From contig NZ_JABMLE010000003.1 of the NCBI RefSeq assembly GCF_013205025.1, positions 589,332 through 653,331 of the forward strand: 64,000 nt of DNA, read 5' to 3'. The DNA comes from Rathayibacter sp. VKM Ac-2857. Its GTDB lineage: Bacteria > Actinomycetota > Actinomycetes > Actinomycetales > Microbacteriaceae. The notes beneath the pieces are model-generated. The model was not told where the DNA came from. It made no database searches and saw nothing but the letters and a program-made list of their open reading frames with translations. Position numbers and translations under genes: made by a program. Shown here one piece after another: positions 15,628-23,723 of this stretch. Positions within the stretch are counted from its first letter, which is position 1; each line of letters opens with the position of its first letter.

Positions 15628-16101
15628 ATGGCGCAGCAGAAGAAGTCGGATTCGAAGAAGTCGTCTCAGAAGAAGGACGACAAGGCGGCGCAGAAGCGCG
15701 CGAAGAAGGCCCTGGCGAAGGCCGAGAAGTCGGTGCGCGCGGCGCACGACGCCGTCCGCGACTCCAGCAAGAAGCTGCGCAAGAAGGCCCGCAAGCTCGC
15801 CGAGCAGACCGACACGCTCAAGCGCCGGCAGGAGAAGGCCGCGAAGAAGGCGGCCCAGGCCGAGAAGCGCAGCGCCCCCTCCGCGCCGAAGCACGTGGTC
15901 GAGCGCGAGAACGTCGCCGTCGGTGCGGCGGACCCGTCGGTCACGCCCGACTTCACGCCGCCGCTGCCGAGCGCGGCGCACGACGAGCGGGACGCGGAGC
16001 CGGAGCAGGCCGAGGAGCAGCCCGAGGAGCAGCCCGCTCCCGACGTCGACCCCGAGCACGTGCCGGACCTCACGCTGCCGCTGCCGCACTCCTCGAACTG
16101 A
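15628..16101 (+). CDS. Lys/Ala-rich coiled-coil protein with acidic tail, 157 aa
   Basis: Residues 1-85 are very basic and helical (KKSDSKKSSQKKDDKAAQKR, then KKLRKKARKLAEQTDTLKRR). Residues 95-157 are acidic and Pro-rich with two copies of a short motif (DFTPPLPS and DLTLPLPHS). A clear SD GTGAGGAG precedes ATG. It resembles histone-like or H1-type basic proteins in composition only; nucleic acid binding is a guess. No enzymatic motif. Confidence 0.6.
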   Translation: MAQQKKSDSKKSSQKKDDKAAQKRAKKALAKAEKSVRAAHDAVRDSSKKLRKKARKLAEQTDTLKRRQEKAAKKAAQAEKRSAPSAPKHVVERENVAVGAADPSVTPDFTPPLPSAAHDERDAEPEQAEEQPEEQPAPDVDPEHVPDLTLPLPHSSN

Positions 16102-16183
16102 TCCGGCGGGACGCCCTGATCTCGAGCAAGCAGAGCCCTAGCCTGAAAATCTGCACAGGGTAGCCCGGCGCGCCGCTCGGAGA

Positions 16184-16213
16184 GGTGAACAGCCGGTGAA
16201 CGCCCCGGCGAAC
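16184..16213. promoter_or_regulatory. PHO-box-like tandem direct repeats upstream of pit
   Basis: GGTGAAC at 16184 and 16195 (exactly 11 bp apart), then GGCGAAC at 16207. Read on the opposite strand these are GTTCACC units, the 11-bp direct repeat bound by PhoP in actinobacteria. They lie 39-68 bp before the pit start. Confidence 0.6.
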
Positions 16214-16251
16214 CCTTCCGAGCGGCCCGCGCGGGCGGCAGGATCTCCTCC

Positions 16252-17463
16252 GTGGATCCCTTCATCCTTCTCGCGCTGGTCGTCGTCACCGCGCTGGCGT
16301 TCGACTTCACCAACGGCTTCCACGACACGGCGAACGCGATGGCCACGTCCATCGCGACCGGCGCGTTGAAGCCGAAGGTGGCCGTCACCCTCTCCGCCGT
16401 GCTGAACCTGGTCGGCGCGTTCCTCAGCATCGAGGTCGCGCTCACCGTCACGAACGCGGTCGTCAAGATCCAGGACTCCAGCGGGGCGCCCGACCCGGCG
16501 CTGCTCGAGGGCGGCGGCTCGGCGCTCCTGCTGATCGTGCTCGCCGGCCTGATCGGCGGCATCGTCTGGAACCTCCTCACCTGGCTGCTCGGTCTGCCCT
16601 CGAGCTCGTCGCACGCGCTCTTCGGCGGCCTGATCGGCTCGGCGCTCGCGGGCCTCGGCCTCAACGGCGTCAACTGGGCGGGCGACGGCTCGAAGCTCGA
16701 CGGCGTCGTCGGCAAGGTGATCCTGCCCGCGCTGATGTCGCCGGTGCTCGCCGGCGCGGTCGCCGCGATCGGCACCTGGCTCGTCTTCCGCGTGATCGGC
16801 AACCTCGCCGATCGGCGCATCCACCGCGGCTTCCGGATCGGCCAGATCGGCAGCGCCTCGCTCGTCTCGCTCGCGCACGGCACCAACGACGCGCAGAAGA
16901 CCATGGGCGTCATCACGCTGGCGCTGATCGCGGCGGGCGGCTGGAGCGACACCGAGTCGGTGCCGTTCTGGGTCAAGCTCAGCTGCGCGCTCGCCATCTC
17001 GCTCGGCACCTACATCGGCGGCTGGCGCATCATCCGCACCGTCGGCAAGGGCCTCGTCGAGATCGACACCCCGCAGGGCATGGCCGCCGAGAGCGCCTCC
17101 GCCGCGGTCATCCTCGCCTCCAGCCACCTCGGCTTCGCCCTCTCGACCACGCACGTCGCGACCGGCTCGATCCTCGGCTCCGGCGTCGGCCGGCCCGGCG
17201 CGCAGGTCCGCTGGCGCGTCGCGCTCCGGATGGTGATCGCCTGGGTGATCACGCTCCCCGCCGCCGCCCTGATGGGCGCCGTGATGTGGTGGATCGGCCA
17301 CCTGGTCGGCGGGGCCGCCGGCGGCATCCTGATGACCGCCGTCCTCGTCGCCGTCGCGATCCTCATCTACGTCCGCTCGCGCCGCGACAGCATCGGCGCG
17401 CACAACGTCAACGACGAGTGGTCGGACGCGGGCTCCGCGGCCAAGCAGACCGCCGGCGTCTAG
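16252..17463 (+). CDS. pit: Inorganic phosphate transporter, PiT family, 403 aa
   Basis: Two inverted copies of the PiT signature are visible: FDFTNGFHDTANAMA near the N-terminus and SLAHGTNDAQKTMGV about residues 205-220. Ten or so hydrophobic segments follow the family topology. It imports metal-phosphate with protons at low affinity. GTG start with AGGA upstream. A PHO-box-like repeat precedes it. The next two genes follow at 24 and 2 nt, so it leads an operon. Confidence 0.92.
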   Translation: MDPFILLALVVVTALAFDFTNGFHDTANAMATSIATGALKPKVAVTLSAVLNLVGAFLSIEVALTVTNAVVKIQDSSGAPDPALLEGGGSALLLIVLAGLIGGIVWNLLTWLLGLPSSSSHALFGGLIGSALAGLGLNGVNWAGDGSKLDGVVGKVILPALMSPVLAGAVAAIGTWLVFRVIGNLADRRIHRGFRIGQIGSASLVSLAHGTNDAQKTMGVITLALIAAGGWSDTESVPFWVKLSCALAISLGTYIGGWRIIRTVGKGLVEIDTPQGMAAESASAAVILASSHLGFALSTTHVATGSILGSGVGRPGAQVRWRVALRMVIAWVITLPAAALMGAVMWWIGHLVGGAAGGILMTAVLVAVAILIYVRSRRDSIGAHNVNDEWSDAGSAAKQTAGV

Positions 17464-17487
17464 CCCCCGACTCGAAAGGATCTCTCC

Positions 17488-17802
17488 GTGCTCTCCCTCT
17501 TCCTCGGTGCCGCCGGCCAGGTGGCGCTCATCGCCGTGATCCTCGGGGCCGGCCTGCCCGTGCTCTTCGCGGTCGGCGTCCGCTCGTTCGCCCTCGCCGG
17601 CGGTGACGGAGCCAGTGGAACCGCGGCCTCGACCGCGCAGGCCCCCGGCCTCCCCGCGCCGCTGCTGCGCGCGCTCGGCGTGCTCTGCTTCGTGATCGTG
17701 GTCGCCGCCGTGGCGGTGGGCCTGAGCATCATTATCGCGACCGGTCTCGGCCAGGCCGTCAGCTTCGAGCACGTCTTCCCGACCTTCGTCCCCAAGGGCT
17801 GA
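17488..17802 (+). CDS. Small two-span membrane protein of the pit operon, 104 aa
   Basis: Two hydrophobic helices (VALIAVILGAGLPVLFAVGV and LGVLCFVIVVAAVAVGLSII) are separated by a Gly/Ala/Ser loop, with a short C-terminal VFPTFVPKG. GTG with AAGGA 8 nt upstream. Its place directly behind pit suggests an accessory subunit or a regulatory partner of the transporter. No homolog recognised beyond this context. Confidence 0.7.
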   Translation: MLSLFLGAAGQVALIAVILGAGLPVLFAVGVRSFALAGGDGASGTAASTAQAPGLPAPLLRALGVLCFVIVVAAVAVGLSIIIATGLGQAVSFEHVFPTFVPKG

Positions 17803-17804
17803 GC

Positions 17805-18464
17805 ATGGCGGCGACCGACCCGGCAGCGCCTGAGCCCGCTCCCGCGGACGGCGTGGTCGCGCGGGTGGTCAGCTGGCTGCGCGCCGGCTATCCCGCCGGG
17901 GTGCCCGAGACCGACTACCTGCCGCTGCTCGGCATCCTCCAGCGCAGCCTGACCCCGGACGAGCTGGAGCAGGTCGTCCGCCAGCTGCTCGCCGACGCGG
18001 TGCGCGCCGACGCGGACGGCCAGGAGTTCTCGGCCGCGCGGATGCGCCAGCGGATCGAGGAGACGCTCCTCGGCCCCGCGCTGCCGGAGGACCTCGTCCG
18101 GGTCTCGGCGCGGCTCGCGAGCGCGGGCTGGCCGCTGGCCCGCCCGGAGGAGCTCGCGGCGCCGGAGGAGCAGCGCGCCGGTCTCGTCACGCGCGTCGTC
18201 CGCTGGCTCCGTGCCGGCTACCCCGCGGGGCTGCCCGAGCAGGACTTCGTGCCGCTGATCGCGCTGCTGCGGCGCCGGCTGTCCGACGAGGAGGTCGCCG
18301 AGGTCGCGACGCGCCTGGCCGCCGAGGGCGGGCTGCCGGCGAGCCGCATCGACGTCGGCACCGCGATCGCCGGGGTCACCTCCGAGCTGCCCTCCGACGC
18401 CGACATCGAGCGGGTCCGGCTGTCGCTGGCCGAGCACGGCCGGCCGGAGGAGTTCGCCGGCTGA
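17805..18464 (+). CDS. Tandem DUF3349-domain protein, 219 aa
   Basis: Two copies of one about 95-residue helical domain. Each starts with VSWLRAGYPAGVPETDYLPLL / VRWLRAGYPAGLPEQDFVPLI and contains LTPDELEQV / LSDEEVAEV with a following helix. This is the DUF3349 family, usually found as a single domain. It starts 2 nt after the membrane protein, so it is co-transcribed with pit. The function is unknown. Confidence 0.82.
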   Translation: MAATDPAAPEPAPADGVVARVVSWLRAGYPAGVPETDYLPLLGILQRSLTPDELEQVVRQLLADAVRADADGQEFSAARMRQRIEETLLGPALPEDLVRVSARLASAGWPLARPEELAAPEEQRAGLVTRVVRWLRAGYPAGLPEQDFVPLIALLRRRLSDEEVAEVATRLAAEGGLPASRIDVGTAIAGVTSELPSDADIERVRLSLAEHGRPEEFAG

Positions 18465-18482
18465 GCGGACCGCCCCGGTCGT

Positions 18483-19268
18483 TCAGGCCAGCAGCACGCG
18501 CTCCGGATACGGGTCGTGGCTGAAGCACAGCGTCAGCCCGGCGGCCTCGAGGCGCTCCAGCTCGAGCGAGGTGCGGTGGTGCGCCTCCTCGTCGTGGCTG
18601 ATCAGCCGGGGGAGGGGCCGCAGGCGGTCCGACCAGGTCAGGAACTCCCGTCCCCAGGCCGCGTCGCCCGCCAGCAGCACGCGGTCCTCGACCAGCGCGC
18701 CGAGGTGGCCGCTCGCGTGGCCGGGCAGCGGGGTGACGACGAATCGGCCGTCGCCGAAGAGGTCGTAGCCGGAGACGCCGCTCGGCGTGGTCGCGATCGG
18801 CTGGTCGTCGACCAGCGTCGCCGTGTCCTCCCGCGGCGGGATCAGCGCCGGGAAGACGCCGTCGGTGATCCGGTTGTTCTCGATCGTCGCCAGCTGCCCG
18901 CGCGAGAGCACGAGCGTCGCGTCCGGGAACCAGCGGAGGCCGCCGACGTGGTCGGGGTGCAGGTGCGAGAGCACGACGGTGTCGATGTCGGACGGCGCGA
19001 GGCCGATGGCCGCGAGCCGCCGGTCGATCGTCTCCTCGGCGCCCACGCGGGCCGGGAGGATCCGCCGGTAGAGCGCGCCGACGGCGCCGGTGCCGCGCAG
19101 CGTCGGCGGGTAGCCGGTGTCGAAGAGCACGCGCCGGCCGCTCGGGTGCGTGTAGAGGAAGGCGGCGGAGGGGAAGGTGCGGCGGGTAGGGCTCCCGCCG
19201 CGGAAGACGCGGGAGAGCGGGAAGCTCGTCTCGCCGCAGGCGAAGACCTGGAGGCGCGGCTCACTCAT
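18483..19268 (-). CDS. MBL-fold metallo-hydrolase, lactonase-like, 261 aa
   Basis: Metallo-beta-lactamase fold with the binuclear metal motif HLHPDHVGG (102-110), a further metal His in GHASGHL (conserved PGH position), Asp in LLAGDA, and a distal His in CFSHDPY. The overall shape resembles N-acyl-homoserine-lactonase-type members. Its ATG overlaps the end of the epimerase gene by 8 nt, so it is the third gene of an operon with the epimerase and GT2. Its role may be hydrolysis of a lactone or thioester made by the cluster. Confidence 0.8.
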   Translation of the reverse strand: MSEPRLQVFACGETSFPLSRVFRGGSPTRRTFPSAAFLYTHPSGRRVLFDTGYPPTLRGTGAVGALYRRILPARVGAEETIDRRLAAIGLAPSDIDTVVLSHLHPDHVGGLRWFPDATLVLSRGQLATIENNRITDGVFPALIPPREDTATLVDDQPIATTPSGVSGYDLFGDGRFVVTPLPGHASGHLGALVEDRVLLAGDAAWGREFLTWSDRLRPLPRLISHDEEAHHRTSLELERLEAAGLTLCFSHDPYPERVLLA

Positions 19269-20289
19269 GCGCGCTCCGGTAGTGCTCGCCGACCCTCCGC
19301 AGGCCCTCCGCGAGCGGCACGCGCGGCGCGTAGCCGAGCTCGGCCCGCGCCCGCGAGATGTCGAGCGTCTGCGCGTAGGCGAGCGTCGCCACGGTGTAGC
19401 GGGTGAACGGCGGCTCCGCGCCGCCCGGGAGCGCCGCGTACACGCGCTCGAGGACGACCGCGAGCGCGCTGAGCACCCGCAGGTCCACCGTGAGGTAGCG
19501 CGGCTCCTCGCCCATCGAGGCGAAGAAGCGGTCGAGCAGGTCGCCGAGCGGGGCCGGCTCGCCGTTGGTGATGTTGTAGACGCCGCCGGTCGCGACCGGG
19601 GCGTCCGCGGCGAGGCGGAGCGCGAGGGCCGCGTTCTCGACGCAGGTGATGTCGACCGGGTTCCGGCCGCCGTCGAAGAGCGGGACGCCGCGGCGCCGGC
19701 TCGCCGCGACGAACCGCGGGATCAGGCTCGGGTCGCCGACGCCGATCAGCCCGCGCGGCCGCAGGATCACCAGCTCCGGGATCCGGCCGGCGGCGTGCGC
19801 CTCCTGCAGCAGCCGCTCGGCGGCGATCTTGCTGCGGATGTAGAGGCTCATCCGGCTGCCGGTGTCGACGTCCTCCTCGCGGATGCCGAGCCGGTGGCGC
19901 CGGGCGGAGTAGATGCTGGGCGAGGAGACGAAGACGATCCGGCGGATCCCGCAGCGCTCGGCGAGGTCGATCATCGCCGCGGTGCCCGCGACGTTCGCGG
20001 CGTGGAACTCGCGCCAGCGGCCCCACGGGCTGGAGAGGGCGGCGGCGTGCACGAGCACGTCGGCGCGGACGTCGCGCGTCCCCAGCTCGGCGAGGTCGGC
20101 CTCGATCGTCTCGGCGCCCGTCGCGCGCAGGCGGGCGAGCGCGTCGGCGTTGCGGCCGGTCGCGACGACCTCGTCGCCGGCGGCCAGGAACTCGGCGACC
20201 GCGTGGCCGCCGAGGAAGCCGGTCGCGCCGGTGATCAGGACGCGGCGGGGCCCGCGCTGCTCAGCGGACTCCCGCGCATCAGCGGACAT
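19261..20289 (-). CDS. NAD-dependent epimerase/dehydratase (extended SDR, OleD-like), 342 aa
   Basis: Extended SDR with GATGFLGGH (19-27), catalytic Ser in VFVSSPSIY and YIRSK (Tyr, Lys), and the domain end VPLAEGLRRV. The HAANVAGTAAMIDLAERCGIRR and LRPRGLIG segments resemble 3-beta-HSD-like and OleD-type 2-alkyl-3-ketoalkanoate reductases. It reduces a beta-keto or sugar group in the product of the neighbouring KAS III or GT2. It overlaps both flanking genes. Confidence 0.8.
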   Translation of the reverse strand: MSADARESAEQRGPRRVLITGATGFLGGHAVAEFLAAGDEVVATGRNADALARLRATGAETIEADLAELGTRDVRADVLVHAAALSSPWGRWREFHAANVAGTAAMIDLAERCGIRRIVFVSSPSIYSARRHRLGIREEDVDTGSRMSLYIRSKIAAERLLQEAHAAGRIPELVILRPRGLIGVGDPSLIPRFVAASRRRGVPLFDGGRNPVDITCVENAALALRLAADAPVATGGVYNITNGEPAPLGDLLDRFFASMGEEPRYLTVDLRVLSALAVVLERVYAALPGGAEPPFTRYTVATLAYAQTLDISRARAELGYAPRVPLAEGLRRVGEHYRSAHE

Positions 20290-21055
20290 CGACGACCTCC
20301 GCGACGCCCGCGCGGCCCCAGCGCTTGCGGCCCCAGTACCAGAGCAGGATCCCGAGGTAGCCCAGCGCCTTGCCCTTCCGGATCGACATCCGCACGACCG
20401 CCTTCCGGTCGAGCCGCGCCTGCGCCCGCGGGATCACCCGGCAGACCTTCAGGTGCAGCTCCAGGTCCTCGTCGGTGTCGTCGATGCTCGAGCGCGGGAA
20501 GCCGCCGACCTCGAGGTAGAGCGCGGCGTCGATCGCCAGGTTCGAGCCGGCCGCCATGAACATCCGGTAGCGCTGGCCGGGCCGCCGGTAGAAGATCCCG
20601 GGGGCGTGCTCCATCAGGCGGATCATCGCGGTGCCGATCACGCCGTCGTACCAGCGGTAGACCGGCTCGTCGGTGCGCGGCGAGAGCCGGCCGCCGACGA
20701 AGCGGGCGCCGTCGGCGACGTCCGCCTTCAGCCGCGCCACCCAGTCCGGGGCGGGCAGGCAGTCGGCGTCGGTGCGCGCGACGGTCGTGGGGCCGTGCGC
20801 GATCGCGTGGCGGAAACCGGTGTCCGAAGCGGCTCCGGTGCCCTTCTTCGGCTCGTCGATCACGAGGACCGGGCGGTCGGGCCGCCGGGCCTGGAAGGCC
20901 TCGATCACCGCGCGGGAGCGGTCGGTGCTGCCGTTGTCGACGAGCAGCAGGGTGAAGCCGGGGTCGGTCTGGTCGGCGAGGGCGTCGAGGGCGCCGCCGA
21001 GCAGCTTCTCCTCGTCGTAGAAGGGCACGACCACCCAGAACGCGCCACGATCCAC
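20279..21055 (-). CDS. Family 2 glycosyltransferase, 258 aa
   Basis: GT-A fold: VVVPFYDEEKLLGGALDAL, LLVDNGSTDRS, ARTDADCLPAPDW (DxD), then GGFPRSSIDDTDEDLELHLK with the acceptor-side acidic motif. No transmembrane helix is evident except a hydrophobic LGYLGILLWYWG near the end, which may touch the membrane. It is the first gene of the GT2-epimerase-MBL operon. GTG 21055, with GGAAGGGGGG upstream and a TAGGCT -10 further out. Confidence 0.82.
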   Translation of the reverse strand: MDRGAFWVVVPFYDEEKLLGGALDALADQTDPGFTLLLVDNGSTDRSRAVIEAFQARRPDRPVLVIDEPKKGTGAASDTGFRHAIAHGPTTVARTDADCLPAPDWVARLKADVADGARFVGGRLSPRTDEPVYRWYDGVIGTAMIRLMEHAPGIFYRRPGQRYRMFMAAGSNLAIDAALYLEVGGFPRSSIDDTDEDLELHLKVCRVIPRAQARLDRKAVVRMSIRKGKALGYLGILLWYWGRKRWGRAGVAEVVDVR

Positions 21056-21081
21056 GCCAGACCCCCCTTCCGTCCCGCCGG

Positions 21082-21121
21082 AGCCTAGCGCGAGCGTCGG
21101 CGGGTCGATCAGCGCTATACA
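21082..21121. promoter_or_regulatory. Back-to-back promoters between GT2 operon and KAS III
   Basis: On the - strand TAGGCT (21082-21087) drives the GT2 operon. On the + strand TATACA (21116-21121) lies 5 nt before the GTG of the KAS III gene at 21127, a leaderless arrangement. The two genes are 71 bp apart and therefore co-regulation is plausible. Confidence 0.45.
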
Positions 21122-21126
21122 GGACC

Positions 21127-22113
21127 GTGGCCGATGCGCTCCCGCTCCTGCTGCCCGTCCGTGTCCTCGGCACCGGCGAGGCCCTGCCGTCGCGCGTGGT
21201 CCCGACCGCCGAGGTCGCCGCGCTCTGCGGCATCGACGCGGAGGAGGCGGCCCGCCGCTCCGGAGTGCTCACCCGGCACTGGCTCGCCGACGACGAGGAC
21301 CCGCTCGAGCTCGGCCTGCTCGCCGCCCGGCGGGCGCTGGCCGCGGCGGGGATCGACGCGGCCGACGTCGACGTCGTGCTGAACGCCTCCGGGACCCAGC
21401 TGCAGGCGATCCCCGACGGCGGGGCGCTGATCGCCGCAGGCCTCGGTCTCGAGGACGTCTCGGCCTACAGCCTGAACGCGACCTGCCTCTCGTTCCTCTT
21501 CGCGCTGCAGGAGGCCGGCTTCCTGCTCGCGACCGGCCGCGCCGAGCGGGTGCTCGTCGTCTCGACGGAGGGCGGCAGCCGCGGCATCGACGTCCGGCAG
21601 CCCGAGAGCGCGCTGCTCTTCGGCGACGCGGCGGCCGCCGTGGTCCTCGGCCGCGCCGAGCGGCCGGACCAGGGCATCGTCACCTCGCGCTTCGAGACCC
21701 GGCCGAGCGGGGTCCGGCACGCCGAGATCCGCGGCTTCGGCTCGCGCATCCGGATCGAGGACGCCCCGGGGCGGCTCGACGACTTCCGCTTCGACATGCA
21801 CGGCGGCGCGCTGCTCGTGGACGCGCTCCGGCACTTCCCGGCCTTCCTCGAGCGGGTGCGGCCCGGCCTCGGCACGGGGCTGCCCGGCATCGACCGGGTC
21901 GTGCCGCACCAGACCAGCAAGGCGGGTCTCGAGGGCATGGCCCGGCTCTGGGGCCGCGAGCGGATGGTGATCACCCTCCCCGAGGTCGGCAACACCATCG
22001 GCGCCGCGATCCCGCTCGCGCTGCACCGCGCCCGCGTCCGGGAGGGCGAGTCGGTGCTGCTGGTCGGCACCGGCGCGGGCACGCACTACGGCGCGGTGAT
22101 CCTGCAGGCCTGA
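21127..22113 (+). CDS. 3-oxoacyl-ACP synthase III family protein (FabH/OleA-like), 328 aa
   Basis: Thiolase fold with the full catalytic triad: Cys120 in SLNATCLSFLFAL, His261 in VPHQTS, and Asn289 in VGNTIGAAIP. The N-terminus has no secretion signal. A housekeeping FabH is normally next to acpP/fabD, and none is present, so this is an accessory ketosynthase. The neighbours suggest it makes a beta-keto lipid or a head-to-head condensed fatty chain. GTG start is leaderless. Confidence 0.85.
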   Translation: MADALPLLLPVRVLGTGEALPSRVVPTAEVAALCGIDAEEAARRSGVLTRHWLADDEDPLELGLLAARRALAAAGIDAADVDVVLNASGTQLQAIPDGGALIAAGLGLEDVSAYSLNATCLSFLFALQEAGFLLATGRAERVLVVSTEGGSRGIDVRQPESALLFGDAAAAVVLGRAERPDQGIVTSRFETRPSGVRHAEIRGFGSRIRIEDAPGRLDDFRFDMHGGALLVDALRHFPAFLERVRPGLGTGLPGIDRVVPHQTSKAGLEGMARLWGRERMVITLPEVGNTIGAAIPLALHRARVREGESVLLVGTGAGTHYGAVILQA

Positions 22114-22126
22114 GGCCCGGGTCGCG

Positions 22127-22516
22127 TCACCAGGTGGTGACGGTCGTGCGGGTGATCACCCACTCGTCGCCCACGGGCACGAGGCGACTCGTCAGCTGCA
22201 GCCGCCAGGTGGCATGCAGCGAGCCGATCGTCGCCTCGGTCAGCGTGCGTGAGACGAGCACCGGATGCGCTGCCGTGCCGGAGACCGCGCTCTCGACGTG
22301 GTCGATGGCGTGGTACTCCTTCAGGCCCTCGGCGATGTCGTCCATCCAGTCGAGCTTCGACTGCACGAGCCCGGTCGGGTGCTCGATCACGAAGCGGGTG
22401 TCGAGCAGTGCGTCGAGCACGGGGAGGTCGACGAACACCAGCGCGTCGAAGAGCTCGTCGTGCGCTTCGCGGGGCTCGGCCCGGCCCTCGACCGGCGTCA
22501 CGTCGTCCGGCGTCAC
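22127..22516 (-). CDS. Nuclear-transport-factor-2/SnoaL-like protein, 129 aa
   Basis: Alpha+beta cone fold: DELFDALVFVDLPVLDALLD, RFVIEHPTGLVQSKLDWMDDI, then VSRTLTEATIGSLHATWRLQL and WVITRTTVTTW. This is the DUF4440/SnoaL-like pattern. GTG overlaps the stop of the LacI gene by 4 nt (GTGA), so it is co-translated with that regulator. It may bind a sugar-related ligand or be a small enzyme; the reaction is unknown. Confidence 0.7.
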   Translation of the reverse strand: MTPDDVTPVEGRAEPREAHDELFDALVFVDLPVLDALLDTRFVIEHPTGLVQSKLDWMDDIAEGLKEYHAIDHVESAVSGTAAHPVLVSRTLTEATIGSLHATWRLQLTSRLVPVGDEWVITRTTVTTW

Positions 22517-23538
22517 GGCGTCCTCCGCATCGACGGCGGCGCGGTCGTCGCGCGGCGCACCAGCTGGGTCGGCAGCTGCACGTGCAGCGACGGGGGAGTG
22601 CCGCCCGCCATCAGCGCGATCAGCATCTCGGCCGCCGTCGCGCCGAGGGTCTGCATCGGCTGGCGGATCGTCGTGAGCGGCGGGTCGAAGCGGGCCGCCT
22701 CCGGCACGTCGTCGAAGCCGACCACCGAGAGGTCGTGCGGCACGGCGAGCCCCAGGTGCGCCGCGGTCTCGATGATCGCCAGCGCCGAGACGTCGTTCGC
22801 GGCGAAGACGGCGGTCGGCCGGTCGGCCAGCGAGAGCATCGACGACGCCGGCAGCCGCGCCGCGTCGTGGTGGTAGCTGCCCACCCGGAGCAGCCGCTCG
22901 TCGAACGCGATCCCCGCCTCCGACAGCCCCGCGCAGTAGCCGGCCTCGCGCAGCCGGGCGGAGCGGAGGTCGACGCGGCCGGCGACGAAGCCGATCCGCC
23001 GGTGACCGAGTGCGACGAGATGCCGCACCGCCTGGAGCGCGCCGCCGAAGCTGTCGGACTCGACGGTCGGCAGGTCGGCCCGGCCGGTGTGCGGGTCGAC
23101 CGCGACGAGCGGGATGTCGGACGGGGCGCTGACCACCGACGGGGTGACCATGATCGCGCCGTCGATCAGGGTGCCGCTGAGCCGGCTGAGCGAGCGCCGC
23201 TCCCAGCCCTCCTGCTCGCCCTCGTGTGAGCCGCTGTAGGCGAGCAGGTCGAAGCGCGACCGGCGCAGCACCGAGCCGACGCCCTTGAGGATCTCGGCGC
23301 TGAACGGCTCGAAGCCCGCGACGAGCACGCCGATCACGCCGGTGTGCCGCGAGCGCATGCTGCTCGCGACGAGGCTCGACTCGTAGCCGAGCTCGCGGAC
23401 GATCTCGAGCACCCGGTTCGCCGTCGCCGGCGCGATGCCGTAGCGGCCGTTCACCGCTTTCGACACGGTCGCGACCGAGACGCCGGCGGCGGCGGCGACG
23501 TCGTGGATGGTCGGGCGGAGGCTCATGGGCTCGACCAT
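22513..23538 (-). CDS. LacI-family regulator of the xylobiose/beta-xyloside locus (BxlR-like), 341 aa
   Basis: LacI helix-turn-helix TIHDVAAAAGVSVATVSKAVNGR followed by the hinge LGYESSLVASSM and a periplasmic-binding-type effector domain (SDSFGGALQAVRHLV, AVFAANDVSALAI, SVVGFDDVPEA). It is divergent from an SBP-permease-permease-GH3 operon in the bxlR-bxlEFGA order, so it is probably the repressor that releases that operon on xylobiose or xylose. I take ATG 23538 (weak GCGGGG SD); ATG 23526 is the alternative. The SnoaL-like gene follows. Confidence 0.85.
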   Translation of the reverse strand: MVEPMSLRPTIHDVAAAAGVSVATVSKAVNGRYGIAPATANRVLEIVRELGYESSLVASSMRSRHTGVIGVLVAGFEPFSAEILKGVGSVLRRSRFDLLAYSGSHEGEQEGWERRSLSRLSGTLIDGAIMVTPSVVSAPSDIPLVAVDPHTGRADLPTVESDSFGGALQAVRHLVALGHRRIGFVAGRVDLRSARLREAGYCAGLSEAGIAFDERLLRVGSYHHDAARLPASSMLSLADRPTAVFAANDVSALAIIETAAHLGLAVPHDLSVVGFDDVPEAARFDPPLTTIRQPMQTLGATAAEMLIALMAGGTPPSLHVQLPTQLVRRATTAPPSMRRTP

Positions 23539-23582
23539 AGACCCCGCTGCGAGGCGACGGGACGGCGGCGAAGAGAGCGCGT

Positions 23583-23616
23583 TCTCGAAAATGGAAAATG
23601 GTTTCGAAAACGTTTG
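23583..23616. promoter_or_regulatory. LacI-type operator region between bxlR-like and SBP genes
   Basis: An A/T-rich island (CTCGAAAATGGAAAATGG followed by TTTCGAAAACGTTTGC) contains TTCGAA and AAACGTTT palindromes. These are typical half-sites of LacI-family operators, in an otherwise GC-rich window. It lies 45 bp before the repressor start and about 110 bp before the SBP start. The likely ligand is the divergent LacI protein. Confidence 0.6.
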
Positions 23617-23723
23617 CCGTTCGCGTCGCCCGATCTGAGACTGGGCCTGCCCGCCCCCGGACGGGTGCACCCCGGCGCCGCTCTCCCTGGCGGCGCCTCT
23701 CAGCGAAGAGAACGGTTCGAACG

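Noticed and set aside
16138-17772. Long reverse-strand open frame over the pit gene
   Set aside because: It is an antisense shadow of a GC-rich gene; composition (Arg/Asp/Gly-rich) and lack of motifs show it is not real.
18483-22113. Complete ole (olefin) cluster
   Set aside because: OleB and OleC counterparts are absent; only KAS III and an OleD-like SDR are present, so only a partial resemblance is reported.
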